Of a stretch of 64,000 nt of DNA, positions 36,808 through 45,952 are shown one piece after another. Numbering within the stretch: the stretch's first letter is position 1; each line of letters opens with the position of its first letter. A program made the position numbers and the translations under genes. Under the pieces are notes generated by a model, which made no database searches, was not told the origin of the DNA, and was given only the letters and a program-made list of their open reading frames with translations. The DNA lies in assembly GCF_013359755.1 (NCBI RefSeq), contig NZ_JABMCJ010000064.1:34721-98720 (forward strand), in the 5' to 3' direction. Origin of the DNA: Tardiphaga robiniae (GTDB lineage Bacteria; Pseudomonadota; Alphaproteobacteria; Rhizobiales; Xanthobacteraceae).

Positions 36808-37611
36808 ATGGTTGCGAAATCCGGACAAATCCGTATCGGCATCGGCGGTTGGACTTTCGCGCCGTGGCGCGGGGTGTTCTATCCGGAGAAACTCACGCAA
36901 GCGAAGGAGCTGAGCTATGCCGCGTCCAAGCTGACCTCGATCGAGATCAACGGGACCTTCTACGGCTCGCAGAAGCCGGAGAGCTTTCGCAAATGGGCGC
37001 GCGAGGTGCCGGAGGATTTCGTATTCTCGCTCAAGGGCCCCCGCTTCGCAACCAATCGCCGGGTGCTCGCCGAAGCCGGCGAGAGCGTGAGCCGGTTCTA
37101 CGATTCCGGCGTGCTTGAACTCGGCGGCAAGCTCGGCCCCGTTCTGTGGCAATTCGCGCCGACCAAGAAATTCGACGAAGCCGATTTCGGGAAGTTTCTC
37201 GAATTGTTGCCGACAGAGCTCGGTGGGCGCAAGCTGCGCCATGTGGTCGAGGTCCGCCACGACAGTTTCTGCGTGCCGGCCTTCATTGCGCTGCTACGAC
37301 AGTTCAAGATCCCCGTGGTATTCTCCGAACACGCCACCTACCCGGCCATTGCCGATGTCACCGGCGACTTCGTCTATCTGCGTTTGCAGAAGGGTGAGGA
37401 CAGCATCAAGACTGCCTATCCACCGAAGGCGCTGGATGCCTGGGCCAAACGTTTCGAGACCTGGGCCGGCGGCGGCGAGCCAACCGACCTGCCGCGCGTC
37501 GACGACGCCAAGATCAAGAAACAGCCACGCGACGTGTTCGCCTATGTCATCCACGAGGCCAAGGTACGCGCACCACACGGTGCCATGGCGTTGATCGAGC
37601 GGGTGACGTAG
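36808..37611 (+). CDS. DUF72 family protein
   Basis: 267 residues, TIM-barrel DUF72. QIRIGIGGWTFAPWRGVFYP opens the family block, followed by LTSIEINGTFYGSQKPESFRKW and VFSLKGPRFATNRR. The family is widely distributed and sometimes linked to DNA repair; activity is unproven. ATG at 36808 is used because it is followed by the family N-terminus; longer in-frame starts run into the M20 gene. 35 bases after the M20 stop. Confidence 0.88.
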   Translation: MVAKSGQIRIGIGGWTFAPWRGVFYPEKLTQAKELSYAASKLTSIEINGTFYGSQKPESFRKWAREVPEDFVFSLKGPRFATNRRVLAEAGESVSRFYDSGVLELGGKLGPVLWQFAPTKKFDEADFGKFLELLPTELGGRKLRHVVEVRHDSFCVPAFIALLRQFKIPVVFSEHATYPAIADVTGDFVYLRLQKGEDSIKTAYPPKALDAWAKRFETWAGGGEPTDLPRVDDAKIKKQPRDVFAYVIHEAKVRAPHGAMALIERVT

Positions 37612-37627
37612 CACCCACGCGCGTTGC

Positions 37628-38599
37628 TCAATCGAGCTTGATGCCAGCCTCGCGGATCAGTTTTGTCCAAGTCGCGTGTTCTGATGCGATGAAGCCGTCG
37701 AGCTTGTCGTCGGGCATATCCCAGGGCTCACCGCCGCTCTTCTCGAACCGCTCCTTCAGATCGGGCAACACCGCCCGAATGTCCTGACGGAGCTTTGCGA
37801 TCACTGCAGGCGGCGTTTTGGCCGGCACGAAAATGCCCAGCCATGAATCCACATCGAGGCCGGGCACGCCCGCTTCCGCCATGGTCGGAACATCGGGCGC
37901 CAGCGGACTCCGCTTCGACGACAGGACCGCGATGCCCCGCACCTGCCCCGTCTGCACATAAGGCAGCCCGGCAGCAATCGAATCGAAGAACAGATCGATA
38001 CGGCCCGCCAGCAGATCGGCAAAAGCAGGCGGAGATCCCCTGTAAGGCACCTCCTGCAGCTTGACGCCGGCAGACTTCATGAAGGCCGCGGCCACCAATT
38101 GCTGGCCGGTCCCGACGCCGGCCGTCGCCACAGTGATCGACCCCGGCTTGTCCAATGCGGCCGCGACGATCTCCTTCGGCGTCTGCTGCGGCAGATCCTT
38201 GCGGCCGACCATGATGTAGCCAAACTTGTAGACCAGCGCGACCGGCACGAAATCCTTCAACGGGTCATAGGCGAGCTTGGCGTAAAGTGCGGAGTTGAAG
38301 GCCATGTTGGAAAGGCCGCCGACCATCAGCGTATAGCCGTCGGCCTCGCTCTGGGCCGCAGCCTGCGTGCCCACGACGGTGCCCGCTCCTGGCTTGTTCT
38401 CGACAAAGAACGCCTGCCCCGTTCGCTTCGCCAGCGCATCGGCGAGATGCCGCCCGACCAGATCGTAGCTGCCGCCGGGCGCGATCGGCACGATAATTCT
38501 GACCGGACGATCCGGATATGCGCCTTGCGCCAGAGATGTGGACTGAAACGACACAAGCGCGAGCGCGATTACGCCTAACGCACCAACCATGCGAGCCAT
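37628..38599 (-). CDS. second TctC/Bug-type periplasmic binding protein
   Basis: 323 residues. Signal peptide (MVGALGVIALALVSFQSTSLAQG) followed by YPDRPVRIIVPIAPGGSYD, the Bug-family opener, and FFVENKPGAGTVVGTQAAAQ. Three nearby ATGs (38602, 38599, 38590) are possible; GGGGGA upstream fits 38599 best. Orphan receptor: no TctA or TctB genes nearby. It shares the fold but not close similarity with the receptor at 27966. Confidence 0.87.
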   Translation of the reverse strand: MARMVGALGVIALALVSFQSTSLAQGAYPDRPVRIIVPIAPGGSYDLVGRHLADALAKRTGQAFFVENKPGAGTVVGTQAAAQSEADGYTLMVGGLSNMAFNSALYAKLAYDPLKDFVPVALVYKFGYIMVGRKDLPQQTPKEIVAAALDKPGSITVATAGVGTGQQLVAAAFMKSAGVKLQEVPYRGSPPAFADLLAGRIDLFFDSIAAGLPYVQTGQVRGIAVLSSKRSPLAPDVPTMAEAGVPGLDVDSWLGIFVPAKTPPAVIAKLRQDIRAVLPDLKERFEKSGGEPWDMPDDKLDGFIASEHATWTKLIREAGIKLD

Positions 38600-38735
38600 C
38601 ATTCCCCCGGTAATATCGGCCATTGAACTGGCGGAGTTTGTTGAGTTGACTATGTGCCATGTTGCAAATGGGAGCAACGCCTCGCGGCTGGCCGCGACAT
38701 TGTGCCAATCATTCGTCGATCACGGGGATGCTCAC

Positions 38736-39200
38736 ATGGCCCGAAAAGCGCCTCAACTCTTCACCGTCGGTTACGAGCAGACGCCAGCGAAAGCCGTGCT
38801 CGATGAACTGCAAAATGCCGGCGTCAAGCTGCTGGTCGATGTGCGTGCCGTCGCCGCGTCGCGGCGGCCGGGTTTCTCCAAGAACCAACTCGCCGCCGGC
38901 CTCGACGAGCGCGGCATCGGCTACATCCATCTGCGCGGACTGGGTACGCCCAAGGACGGCCGCGAAGCCGCACGCAGCGGCAAGCTCGCAGCGCTCGAAA
39001 AGATCTATATGGCTCATCTCAAGACACCGCAGGCACGGGAGGAGATGGATGAGCTGGCGGCGCTGGTGACGAAGTCCGGACCGGTCTGCATCCTCTGCTA
39101 CGAGCGCGACCACGAACACTGCCATCGGCGCTGGATCGCCGAGATCATCGAGGAGCGCGAAGGTGCCAAGGTTCAGAACCTGCTGCCGTCGCAGCTTTGA
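38736..39200 (+). CDS. DUF488 family protein
   Basis: 154 residues. PQLFTVGYEQTPAKAVLDEL and LLVDVRAVAASRRPGFSKN are the two N-terminal DUF488 blocks; CILCYERDHEHCHRRWIAE near residue 125 is the conserved Cys/His cluster at the C-terminus, likely metal-binding or catalytic. Function unknown. ATG at 38736 gives the family N-terminus. Confidence 0.85.
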   Translation: MARKAPQLFTVGYEQTPAKAVLDELQNAGVKLLVDVRAVAASRRPGFSKNQLAAGLDERGIGYIHLRGLGTPKDGREAARSGKLAALEKIYMAHLKTPQAREEMDELAALVTKSGPVCILCYERDHEHCHRRWIAEIIEEREGAKVQNLLPSQL

Positions 39201-39232
39201 AGCCGCGCGACGATCTCACAGCAGATTTTTTC

Positions 39233-39281
39233 AGATTATTACTTATCCACACTGGACGTAGGCTTATCCCCAAGATAATCT
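39233..39281. promoter_or_regulatory. paired DnaA-box-like sites inside an inverted repeat
   Basis: TTATCCACA (39243-39251) is a perfect DnaA box; TTATCCCCA (39264-39272) is one base off; both point the same way, 21 bases apart. They are framed by AGATTAT (39233-39239) and ATAATCT (39275-39281). Sits 53 bases before the BcsS-like start, in AT-rich sequence. Confidence 0.45.
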
Positions 39282-39333
39282 ACCTTAAGTTGTATTTTTA
39301 TGTTGTGTTTCTGTTGCGTTGGGTGGGGGCTCG

Positions 39334-40176
39334 ATGCGTTGGGGACTGGCGTTACGCGCATTATGCGTTGCAGCGGCCGCATATTCCTGCGGCATGGCCT
39401 CGGCTCAGGATGTCGGCGAGATCGATACGACGATCGAGCCGGCATCCGGCTCATCGAGCTTTTGGTCGTCCCTGTTCGACACGCGTATCAAAAAACGGCG
39501 CGCCTTCGATTTTCTCTCCGGAGGCATGCCGGACCGCCTGATGTATTTCGGCGGCGTGGACGCGTCGCATTGGAGCCTTGGTGCCTATTTGGGGCTGCAA
39601 TGGGCTCCCGCCGGCCTTAACAAGGACGGTTTCATTCTGCGTTTCTTTCTGTCGGAAAACCTCGAACGCTACACGACAGGCACGCGCTCAGACTACACCC
39701 AGATCAGCCGCGCAGCGATCCTGCCGGGCTACCTCATCCGAAGCGGCAATCTGGAAGTTCAGCTATTGGCTGGCCTCGATATGGAAGCCGACTATTTCTA
39801 CCACGATCAGCGCCGCTCCCGGCTTCGCGCGATGCTCGGCGCGCGGGGCACGATGGATGTCTGGTGGGAGCCGACACGCGAGCTGATGCTGCAATATGCC
39901 ATCTCGGGCACGACCATCGATACTGGCTATACCACGCGCATTGCAGCCGGCTGGCGCCTGTTCGATTTGTTCTGGATCGGCCCGGAGGCAGCACTGTCGA
40001 ACGACTATTTCAGCCAGCAGACCCGGATCGGCGGCCATCTGACTGGCTTGCGCACCGGCCCCTACGAATGGTCATTCGCCGCGGGACACGTGCGGGACAA
40101 TTTCGAGCGCCAGGGAGTCTATGCGCGCTTCGGCATGGTCATGCGACCGCCCCGCGCGCCATTCTTCGAGAACTGA
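39334..40176 (+). CDS. BcsS-like cellulose biosynthesis outer-membrane protein
   Basis: 280 residues with signal peptide 1-24 (LALRALCVAAAAYSCGMASAQ). Beta-rich C-terminal part with alternating aromatic strands, such as LMYFGGVDASHWSLGAYLG and FLSENLERYTTG, as in the BcsS family. Predicted outer-membrane barrel. Other bcs genes are absent from the window, so the cellulose link is by family only. An in-frame start at 39319 adds five residues. The paired DnaA-box-like region lies upstream. Confidence 0.75.
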   Translation: MRWGLALRALCVAAAAYSCGMASAQDVGEIDTTIEPASGSSSFWSSLFDTRIKKRRAFDFLSGGMPDRLMYFGGVDASHWSLGAYLGLQWAPAGLNKDGFILRFFLSENLERYTTGTRSDYTQISRAAILPGYLIRSGNLEVQLLAGLDMEADYFYHDQRRSRLRAMLGARGTMDVWWEPTRELMLQYAISGTTIDTGYTTRIAAGWRLFDLFWIGPEAALSNDYFSQQTRIGGHLTGLRTGPYEWSFAAGHVRDNFERQGVYARFGMVMRPPRAPFFEN

Positions 40177-40184
40177 CGCAGCAC

Positions 40185-41507
40185 TCAGCCCAAGCGCCAG
40201 ATAGCCTGCGGCAGGTCATAGCCGCGGATCGGCACATCGCCGAGCAGCTCCGCATCGCTGCAAGTGTCGCCCAAGGCATCGCGTATGGAAGCAGAGATCA
40301 GCAGTTGCGAGCCGAACTGTTTGTTGAGCGCCTCAAGCCGAGCCGCGAAGTTCACGGTATCGCCGATGACGGTGTATTCCTTGCGACGCGGGGAGCCAAC
40401 GTTGCCGGCAATCACGGCCCCAATATGAAGCCCGATGCCGATGCGCAGGGGCCATTCGCTGTCCTGATTGCTTTGCTCGACAGCTATGAGCATCTCGCGT
40501 GCCGCCTGCACGGCGCAATGCGCCGCATTCGGATCCTCAATGGGCGCTCCGAACAGCGCGAGAAATCCGTCACCGAGAAACTTGTTCACGATCCCGGAAT
40601 GTCGATCCAGCACCTCGACCAATAGAGCAAAGGTCTCGTCGAGCCGATCCACCACCTCGCGGGGCGAATGCACACGGGTCGCTGCGGTAAAGTTACGGAT
40701 ATCGACGAACATCACCGCGACCTGACGCATCTCGGTCGTGGAGTTCGTTCCCGACTCCAGCAACCGCTCCACAACTTGCGGCGAAACATGCTGACCGAAC
40801 AGATTGGTGACACGATCGCGCGCCGAAGTTGCCGCGATGCTCGCCTCGAACTGGCGACGGAGTTGCAAGCCGACGGCGCCTGCAAGAATACCACAGAGCA
40901 GGACCATGGCGCTGCGGATAAGCTGGAACGCAAAATCCGGTGCCGGTTCAGAGGCGAATTGCACCGGATGATACAGCATGGCCAGCGCGAGCATCTGGGC
41001 GGCCGCGACAAAGCCGGTAAACGTCGACAGCCAGAAATCGAGCCGAAGCGTGGATAGAATGATGAAGATGAAATAGGACAAAGGCGCCGCAAATGCCAAC
41101 GCCGCCGCCGGCCCCATCCAGCCCATATGGAGATGCAGTGCGGCCGTCGGAATGCTGGTCTCGATGAGTGCGCTCAGATAGCGCCGCCCCTGCGCAATAT
41201 CCTGCCCTGCAGCGATGCGCTGATTGACCTTGTAAAGAACGAAGAACTCGAACAGCAGCAGCGGGCCCGTGATCATAAAAGACGATTTAAGATCGAACTG
41301 GCCATTGGATATGCGCGCGAAGCTCGACGGCGCCAGCAGATAGGCGATGGACAGCGACAGCGTCACGATCACCACGGTGCCAATGACCGTCTTGACCCGC
41401 AACCGTTCGGTCAACAGCATCTCGCGGCTCAGCGCCTTGCGAAATTCGCGAACGGACGGATCGGCGTCGGCGGCAGACTTCAGAAGTGTCCGGAAAAATT
41501 GAATCAT
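40185..41507 (-). CDS. membrane class III adenylate cyclase
   Basis: 440 residues. About six membrane segments between residues 40 and 215, then a short linker and a class III cyclase domain (about 235-420). Catalytic residues are present: metal-binding Asp in MFVDIRNFTAAT and Asp in FLGDGFLALFG, and the KEYTVIGDTVNFAARLE block with substrate and transition-state residues (Lys, Asp, Asn, Arg). Adenylate preference is suggested by the Lys and Asp. No HAMP domain. Alone on the minus strand, convergent with the BcsS-like gene. Confidence 0.92.
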   Translation of the reverse strand: MIQFFRTLLKSAADADPSVREFRKALSREMLLTERLRVKTVIGTVVIVTLSLSIAYLLAPSSFARISNGQFDLKSSFMITGPLLLFEFFVLYKVNQRIAAGQDIAQGRRYLSALIETSIPTAALHLHMGWMGPAAALAFAAPLSYFIFIILSTLRLDFWLSTFTGFVAAAQMLALAMLYHPVQFASEPAPDFAFQLIRSAMVLLCGILAGAVGLQLRRQFEASIAATSARDRVTNLFGQHVSPQVVERLLESGTNSTTEMRQVAVMFVDIRNFTAATRVHSPREVVDRLDETFALLVEVLDRHSGIVNKFLGDGFLALFGAPIEDPNAAHCAVQAAREMLIAVEQSNQDSEWPLRIGIGLHIGAVIAGNVGSPRRKEYTVIGDTVNFAARLEALNKQFGSQLLISASIRDALGDTCSDAELLGDVPIRGYDLPQAIWRLG

Positions 41508-41560
41508 TACAGCAGTCTAGCTGCCGCAGGCGCATTGAACGAGATATTTGTCGGGGAGCT

Positions 41561-41941
41561 CTAGCCCTTGGCGTCGCAGGCCCAGGCGCGGATAACGCAT
41601 TCCTTACCGCCGTAGTCATAGCATTTCTTGGTCGCCTGATTCAGCGAACTCGAAATACGGGGCGCCACGGCATAGCCGTGTGCGCCGCAGGGATTCTTCA
41701 TATCCACGGCGAAGGCTGCACAGGCACGGTTCATCGTTACGGTCGTGCATTCGCCCTTGCACTGCTTTTTAGCGGCCGCCAGCGCCGCCCCCTGCGCCGG
41801 ATAGTCGAAGGCCTGGCCATAGGCACCGCACTTGCCCACGGCGAGGGCGCCAGCGGCCGAAGCCACGTCCATGGCACCGACGCTCATCAACAAGGCAACG
41901 GCGAGAATCGCGCGACGACGCGCGGCAACAAACAGTGACAA
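41561..41941 (-). CDS. secreted DUF4189 protein
   Basis: 126 residues with signal peptide 1-29 (AILAVALLMSVGAMDVASA). The mature part has two related halves with spaced cysteines, GALAVGKCGAYGQAFDY and NPCGAHGYAVAPR, each followed by an AxxxC and C pattern, as in DUF4189 proteins. Six to eight cysteines probably form disulfides in the periplasm. Function unknown. Confidence 0.82.
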   Translation of the reverse strand: MSLFVAARRRAILAVALLMSVGAMDVASAAGALAVGKCGAYGQAFDYPAQGAALAAAKKQCKGECTTVTMNRACAAFAVDMKNPCGAHGYAVAPRISSSLNQATKKCYDYGGKECVIRAWACDAKG

Positions 41942-42042
41942 TTTCCCCTCCCCCGAGGTCGATCGAGGCAGACGCTAAAGGAAGGGCGTTTCAACTTGGT
42001 GAACGAAAGTGCAATGCGGCGGCCCGCCGCATGCGCCATGCG

Positions 42043-43647
42043 TTAGCCGCTCCGCGCGTCTTCCAGCGCCTGCGGTGTATCGATATCGAGGAAGGCGCCG
42101 TGGCCTTCCACGGCCACATCGGCCACGGCTTCGGCGTGCTTCATGATCAGGTGCCGCGCGCCGATATCGCCGTCCAGCGTCATCAACTCATTGAAGAAGC
42201 GCCGAGACCACAACACGGGATTACCGCGCCGGCCGTCGCTTACAGGGACGACGATGAGGTTGCCGCGATCCGGCGCGAAGGCTTCGATCAACCGGTCGAT
42301 CAAGCCGGCATCGATCAGCGGCATGTCGCCAAGACAAACCGCAGCTCCATTGGCATCGGCCGGGACTGCCGCGATGCCGGCTTTCACCGAACTGGCAAGG
42401 CCATCGGCAAAATTAGGGTTGTAGACGAACGTGACTTTGAGTCCGGCCAGCGCCTTCTCGACCTCTGGCGCCTGATGACCTGTCACCACCGTCACGCTGG
42501 ACGCCTTCGATGCGATCGCCTGTTCGGCGACTATCCGGACCAATGCCTTGCCGTTGAGTTCGGCGAGCAACTTGTTCGGCCCCCCCATCCGGGTCGAACG
42601 GCCGGCGGCCAGAATAACGGCGGCGACGTTGCTGTTGCCATCGCTGCCGACAGGCACGCGCGGTTGCGGCCGGGTGACGATTTCCATCAGCAAACCGCCG
42701 ACGCCCATGCCTGTGAGATCCGAACGCGTGACCTTGAGGCCTGCCAGCAGCCGCATCAACACCCAATCGAAGCCGTTCTCGACTGGGGAGCGCGCACAGC
42801 CCGGCGCACCCAGCACCGGCACGTTGCCGGCCCTGCCGATCAGCAACAGATTGCCGGGATCGACCGGCATGCCGAAATGCTCGATGGCGCCGCCGATTTG
42901 CTCGATCGCCGACGGGATGACGTCGCGGCGGTCGGCAATGGCCGAGGCGCCGAACACGATCACCAGTTCGGCGCCCAGCTTCAGCAATTCCTGAATTGTC
43001 TTCGCCAGCACTATCTCATCATGCGGCACGCGGCGCTCAGCGACGATCTTCGCACCGGCAGGCGCAAGGCGCTCTTCGGTCACACGCAGCGTCTTGTCGA
43101 TCACCTTCGGCGACAGCCCCGGCAACAGCGTCGAGACGATGCCGACTTTCTTGACCGTGTAAGGCGCGATCCGCATCGCGCCGCCCGAGGCAGCCTGGAC
43201 GGCCGCGTCGCGCAGCGTACCGGCGACGCCGAAAGGGATCAGCTTGACGGTCGCAATCATCTCGCCTTCCACCACCGGCTTGTAGGCCGCCAGCGTTGCA
43301 AAGGTGATCGCTTCATCGACGGCATTGATGCGATCGACGATGGCGCGATCGACGACCAGCACACCCGGCGTCCCCGCAAACAGGTTGGCGCGGCCCGTGA
43401 AGGCGCGCTCAACATTGACGCCCTCGCCCGCCACTGCCTGCGCGATGCTCGCGGCTGCGACGTCCTCGGACACGTCGCCCTCTTCGAGACGTACGACGAC
43501 CACGTCCTTGACGCCCGCGCCGGTCAGCGCGGCGACTTCATCGGGACCGATAGTGGTGCCCTTCTTGAGAACGAGCGAACCCTGACGCAGTGTGTGGACG
43601 GTCACGCCGCCAAGTGCATCCGCCGGACTGGCGGGACCGAACTTCAT
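42043..43647 (-). CDS. MoeA-like / MocA-like fusion for molybdenum cofactor modification
   Basis: 534 residues. Residues 1-330 are a MoCF/MogA-MoeA-like molybdopterin-binding region (AALTGAGVKDVVVVRLEEGD, ELVIVFGASAIADRRDVIP). Residues 345-534 are a nucleotidyltransferase like MobA/MocA, opening with VAAVILAAGRSTRMGGPNK and carrying AAVCLGDMPLIDAG. MocA attaches CMP to molybdopterin for xanthine-dehydrogenase-type enzymes, so this gene probably finishes the cofactor of the cluster's enzyme. Overlaps the XdhC C-terminal gene by 4 bases (ATGA). Last of the cox-like cluster. Confidence 0.85.
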   Translation of the reverse strand: MKFGPASPADALGGVTVHTLRQGSLVLKKGTTIGPDEVAALTGAGVKDVVVVRLEEGDVSEDVAAASIAQAVAGEGVNVERAFTGRANLFAGTPGVLVVDRAIVDRINAVDEAITFATLAAYKPVVEGEMIATVKLIPFGVAGTLRDAAVQAASGGAMRIAPYTVKKVGIVSTLLPGLSPKVIDKTLRVTEERLAPAGAKIVAERRVPHDEIVLAKTIQELLKLGAELVIVFGASAIADRRDVIPSAIEQIGGAIEHFGMPVDPGNLLLIGRAGNVPVLGAPGCARSPVENGFDWVLMRLLAGLKVTRSDLTGMGVGGLLMEIVTRPQPRVPVGSDGNSNVAAVILAAGRSTRMGGPNKLLAELNGKALVRIVAEQAIASKASSVTVVTGHQAPEVEKALAGLKVTFVYNPNFADGLASSVKAGIAAVPADANGAAVCLGDMPLIDAGLIDRLIEAFAPDRGNLIVVPVSDGRRGNPVLWSRRFFNELMTLDGDIGARHLIMKHAEAVADVAVEGHGAFLDIDTPQALEDARSG

Positions 43648-44360
43648 GGGTTGCTCACTTTGGACAATTCCGCGGGTATCGTCTTGGGCATACGCAGTTC
43701 GGCGGTGATCTCGGCCATGATCGAAACCGCGATCTCCGATGGCGAAACAGCACCGATATTGAGACCGATCGGCGCCTTGATCCGCGCGAAGTCAGCCTCG
43801 CTGACGCCCTGCGCCTTCAGCCGATCGCCACGCTTGGCGTGAGTCTTTCGCGAACCGAGCGCGCCGATATAAAAGCAGTTCTTCTCGAACGCGTGCAGCA
43901 GCGCCGGATCGTCAATCTTCGGATCATGGGTCACGGCGACGAAGGCTGTGTAGTGATCGATGTGGAGGCCCGGCAGCGCCTCATCCGGCCATTCGGCGAT
44001 CAGCTTCACGTCCGGGAAACGCTCGGGGCTGGCAAAGGCCGTGCGCGGATCGACCACGGTGACGTCGTAATCCAGCGACCGCGCCAGCGGCGCCAGCGCC
44101 TGGCTGATATGGACGGCACCGATGATCACGAGGCGCGCGGTCGGCGCGTAGACATTGAGGAACAGCTTCTTGCCGTCCACCTCGACCATCGCGCTCTTGC
44201 CCATGCGGAGCTGCTTCTCGAGCTCGGCATGCAGCGGATCGGCGCCGAAATCGGCAGCCTTCACCAGGCGTTGTGTTCCATCGGATATATCGGTGATCAA
44301 AATAACGGGGCGTCGAGCGGCGCGTTCCGTGTTCAGGGTGGCAAGTGTCTCGGCCTTCAC
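43644..44360 (-). CDS. XdhC C-terminal-domain protein (Mo cofactor insertion, split XdhC)
   Basis: 238 residues. GTG at 44360 overlaps the stop of the preceding gene (GTGA). Contains the XdhC Rossmann domain: LVIIGAVHISQALAPLARSL near residue 95, and YIGALGSRKTHAKR near 180. XdhC binds the molybdenum cofactor and inserts it into its target after sulfuration. The N-terminal XdhC domain is encoded as a separate protein just upstream. Interleaved with the cofactor fusion gene by a 4-base overlap, so co-translation is likely. Confidence 0.87.
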   Translation of the reverse strand: MKAETLATLNTERAARRPVILITDISDGTQRLVKAADFGADPLHAELEKQLRMGKSAMVEVDGKKLFLNVYAPTARLVIIGAVHISQALAPLARSLDYDVTVVDPRTAFASPERFPDVKLIAEWPDEALPGLHIDHYTAFVAVTHDPKIDDPALLHAFEKNCFYIGALGSRKTHAKRGDRLKAQGVSEADFARIKAPIGLNIGAVSPSEIAVSIMAEITAELRMPKTIPAELSKVSNP

Positions 44361-44686
44361 GACTGGGCTACCTTCTCGACGAACACACGAATGGTGCCGC
44401 CGCAGGACAGGCCGACATTCCACGCGGTCTCATCAGCCACGCCGAATTCGAGCAATTTGGGCTCGCCACTCGCAATCACATCGAGCGCCTCGGTGACCAC
44501 GGCGCCTTCAACGCAACCGCCGGAGACCGAGCCCAGGAACGTGCCGTCGTCATTGATGACGAGATTCGAGCCTGCGGGACGCGGCGCCGAACCCCAGGTC
44601 TCAACCACGGTGGCCAGCGCCACGCCGTGTCCGGCCTTCTGCCACGCTTCCGCGGCCTGCAGGATGTCTTCATCGCGATTGAGCAT
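44357..44686 (-). CDS. XdhC N-terminal-domain protein (CoxI/CoxF-like)
   Basis: 109 residues, the XdhC_CoxI domain alone. ALATVVETWGSAPRPAGS near residue 24 and GTFLGSVSGGCVEGAVV near 48 hold the conserved Gly/Ser/Cys region, and GLSCGGTIRVFVE near 91 holds the second Cys. It pairs with the separate C-terminal protein at 43644 to reconstitute XdhC. Split XdhC pairs are usual next to CO-dehydrogenase-type genes. The coxE-like gene ends 11 bases upstream. Confidence 0.88.
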   Translation of the reverse strand: MLNRDEDILQAAEAWQKAGHGVALATVVETWGSAPRPAGSNLVINDDGTFLGSVSGGCVEGAVVTEALDVIASGEPKLLEFGVADETAWNVGLSCGGTIRVFVEKVAQS

Positions 44687-44697
44687 GGAAGCCTCTC

Positions 44698-45900
44698 TTA
44701 AGCTGCGGGCCGGATCAGGCTGCGGTGATGGACCGGGGGCGCCGATGACAGCGCCTTAATCAGTCCGTCGATCGAACTCAAATTATGCACCGGGCGGAAT
44801 TCGTCAACGTGCGGGAGCATCATTTTGATGCCCTGTGCTTTCGGCTCGAAGCCGTCGAAGCGCAATAGCGGGTTGAGCCAGATCAGCCGCCGGCAGGAGC
44901 GATGCAGCCGGTCCATCTCGAAGGCCAGTTGGGAATCCGCCTCCCGCTCCAAACCGTCGGAAATTAGCAGCACGATGGCGCCCTGGCCGAGTACGCGGCG
45001 TCCCCAGAGCTTGTTGAAGTTGTGCAGCGACGCGGAAATGCGCGTGCCGCCGGCCCAGTCTTCCACCGAGGCCGAGCACGAGGCCAGCGCCTCATCGGGA
45101 TCACGCGACCGCAGCGCCCGCGTCACATTGGTCAGCCTTGTGCCAAACAGAAAAACCGAGACGCGCTTGCGGGCGTCCGTAATGGCATGAAGGAAGTGCA
45201 GGAACAGCCGGGTATATTCACTCATCGAGCCGGAGATATCGAGCAATGCGACAATCGGCGCCGGCTTGTCGATCAGGCCTAGCCTGCGGATATCGATGAT
45301 GTCGCCGCCGGTGCGCAGGCTACCGCGCAGCGTGCGCCGCAGATCGAGCCGCGCGCCGTGCTTGTCCGGCTGGGTGCGGCGCGTGCGCAGTTCAGCTTGC
45401 GGCAGCCGCATATTGGCGATAGCGCGCGTGACCTCGGCGATCTCCGCTGCGCTCATCTGCGCAAAATCCTTCTTCTGCAGCACTTCGCGGTCGGAGACCG
45501 AGAGCCTGATCTCCTGCTCCTGCGGCGCCTCTCGCTCTGTGCCCTGCGCCGGCTGCGCCATCGCCTCCTGCACGCGGCGCGAGGCCGGCGGCGGCTTGCG
45601 CTTGGCATCGTCGGGCAGCGGCACCGAATCCAGCATCTGCTTCCATTCGTCGGCGGCGCGGAAGAACAGATCGAAGGCCTGGGCAAACACCAACGCGTGC
45701 TCGTGGCGTTTGACGAAGATCGCTTCCAGAGTCGTGAATACGTCGGCGCGCTTGCCGATCTCGATCATCTGCAACGCATTGAGCGCATCGATCACCGCCC
45801 CCGGCCCGACCGGAAGCCCGGCGGCGCGGAGCGCACGCGCAAAGCCGATGACATTATCTGCCATCTGGCCAGTCGGTGGGTTGAGATGGTCGATGGGCAA
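44698..45900 (-). CDS. coxE: CoxE-like VWA domain protein
   Basis: 400 residues from a TTG at 45900 that follows GGAG at good spacing; GTG at 45933 is an alternative start. N-terminal helical part, Gln/Glu-rich linker near residue 110, then a VWA domain with a full MIDAS: DISGSMS near residue 225, a Thr in GTRLTNVT and LLISDGLERE. In Oligotropha, CoxE works with the MoxR-type CoxD to mature the Cu/Mo site of CO dehydrogenase. Palindrome 45953-45970 lies just upstream, between this gene and coxD. Confidence 0.87.
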   Translation of the reverse strand: MPIDHLNPPTGQMADNVIGFARALRAAGLPVGPGAVIDALNALQMIEIGKRADVFTTLEAIFVKRHEHALVFAQAFDLFFRAADEWKQMLDSVPLPDDAKRKPPPASRRVQEAMAQPAQGTEREAPQEQEIRLSVSDREVLQKKDFAQMSAAEIAEVTRAIANMRLPQAELRTRRTQPDKHGARLDLRRTLRGSLRTGGDIIDIRRLGLIDKPAPIVALLDISGSMSEYTRLFLHFLHAITDARKRVSVFLFGTRLTNVTRALRSRDPDEALASCSASVEDWAGGTRISASLHNFNKLWGRRVLGQGAIVLLISDGLEREADSQLAFEMDRLHRSCRRLIWLNPLLRFDGFEPKAQGIKMMLPHVDEFRPVHNLSSIDGLIKALSSAPPVHHRSLIRPAA

Positions 45901-45952
45901 TCCAAACTCCGTCGTTCCGGGCGGGCGCGCCACTTGCGCGACCGAACCTCAG

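Noticed and set aside
39233..39281. Chromosome origin because of DnaA-box-like sites
   Set aside because: Only two boxes, no typical origin genes nearby, and no long AT-rich unwinding region beyond about 60 bases.
41935..43842. 635-residue open frame opposite the MoeA/MocA fusion gene
   Set aside because: Runs antisense across a real gene with clear domains; a product of high GC at third codon positions.
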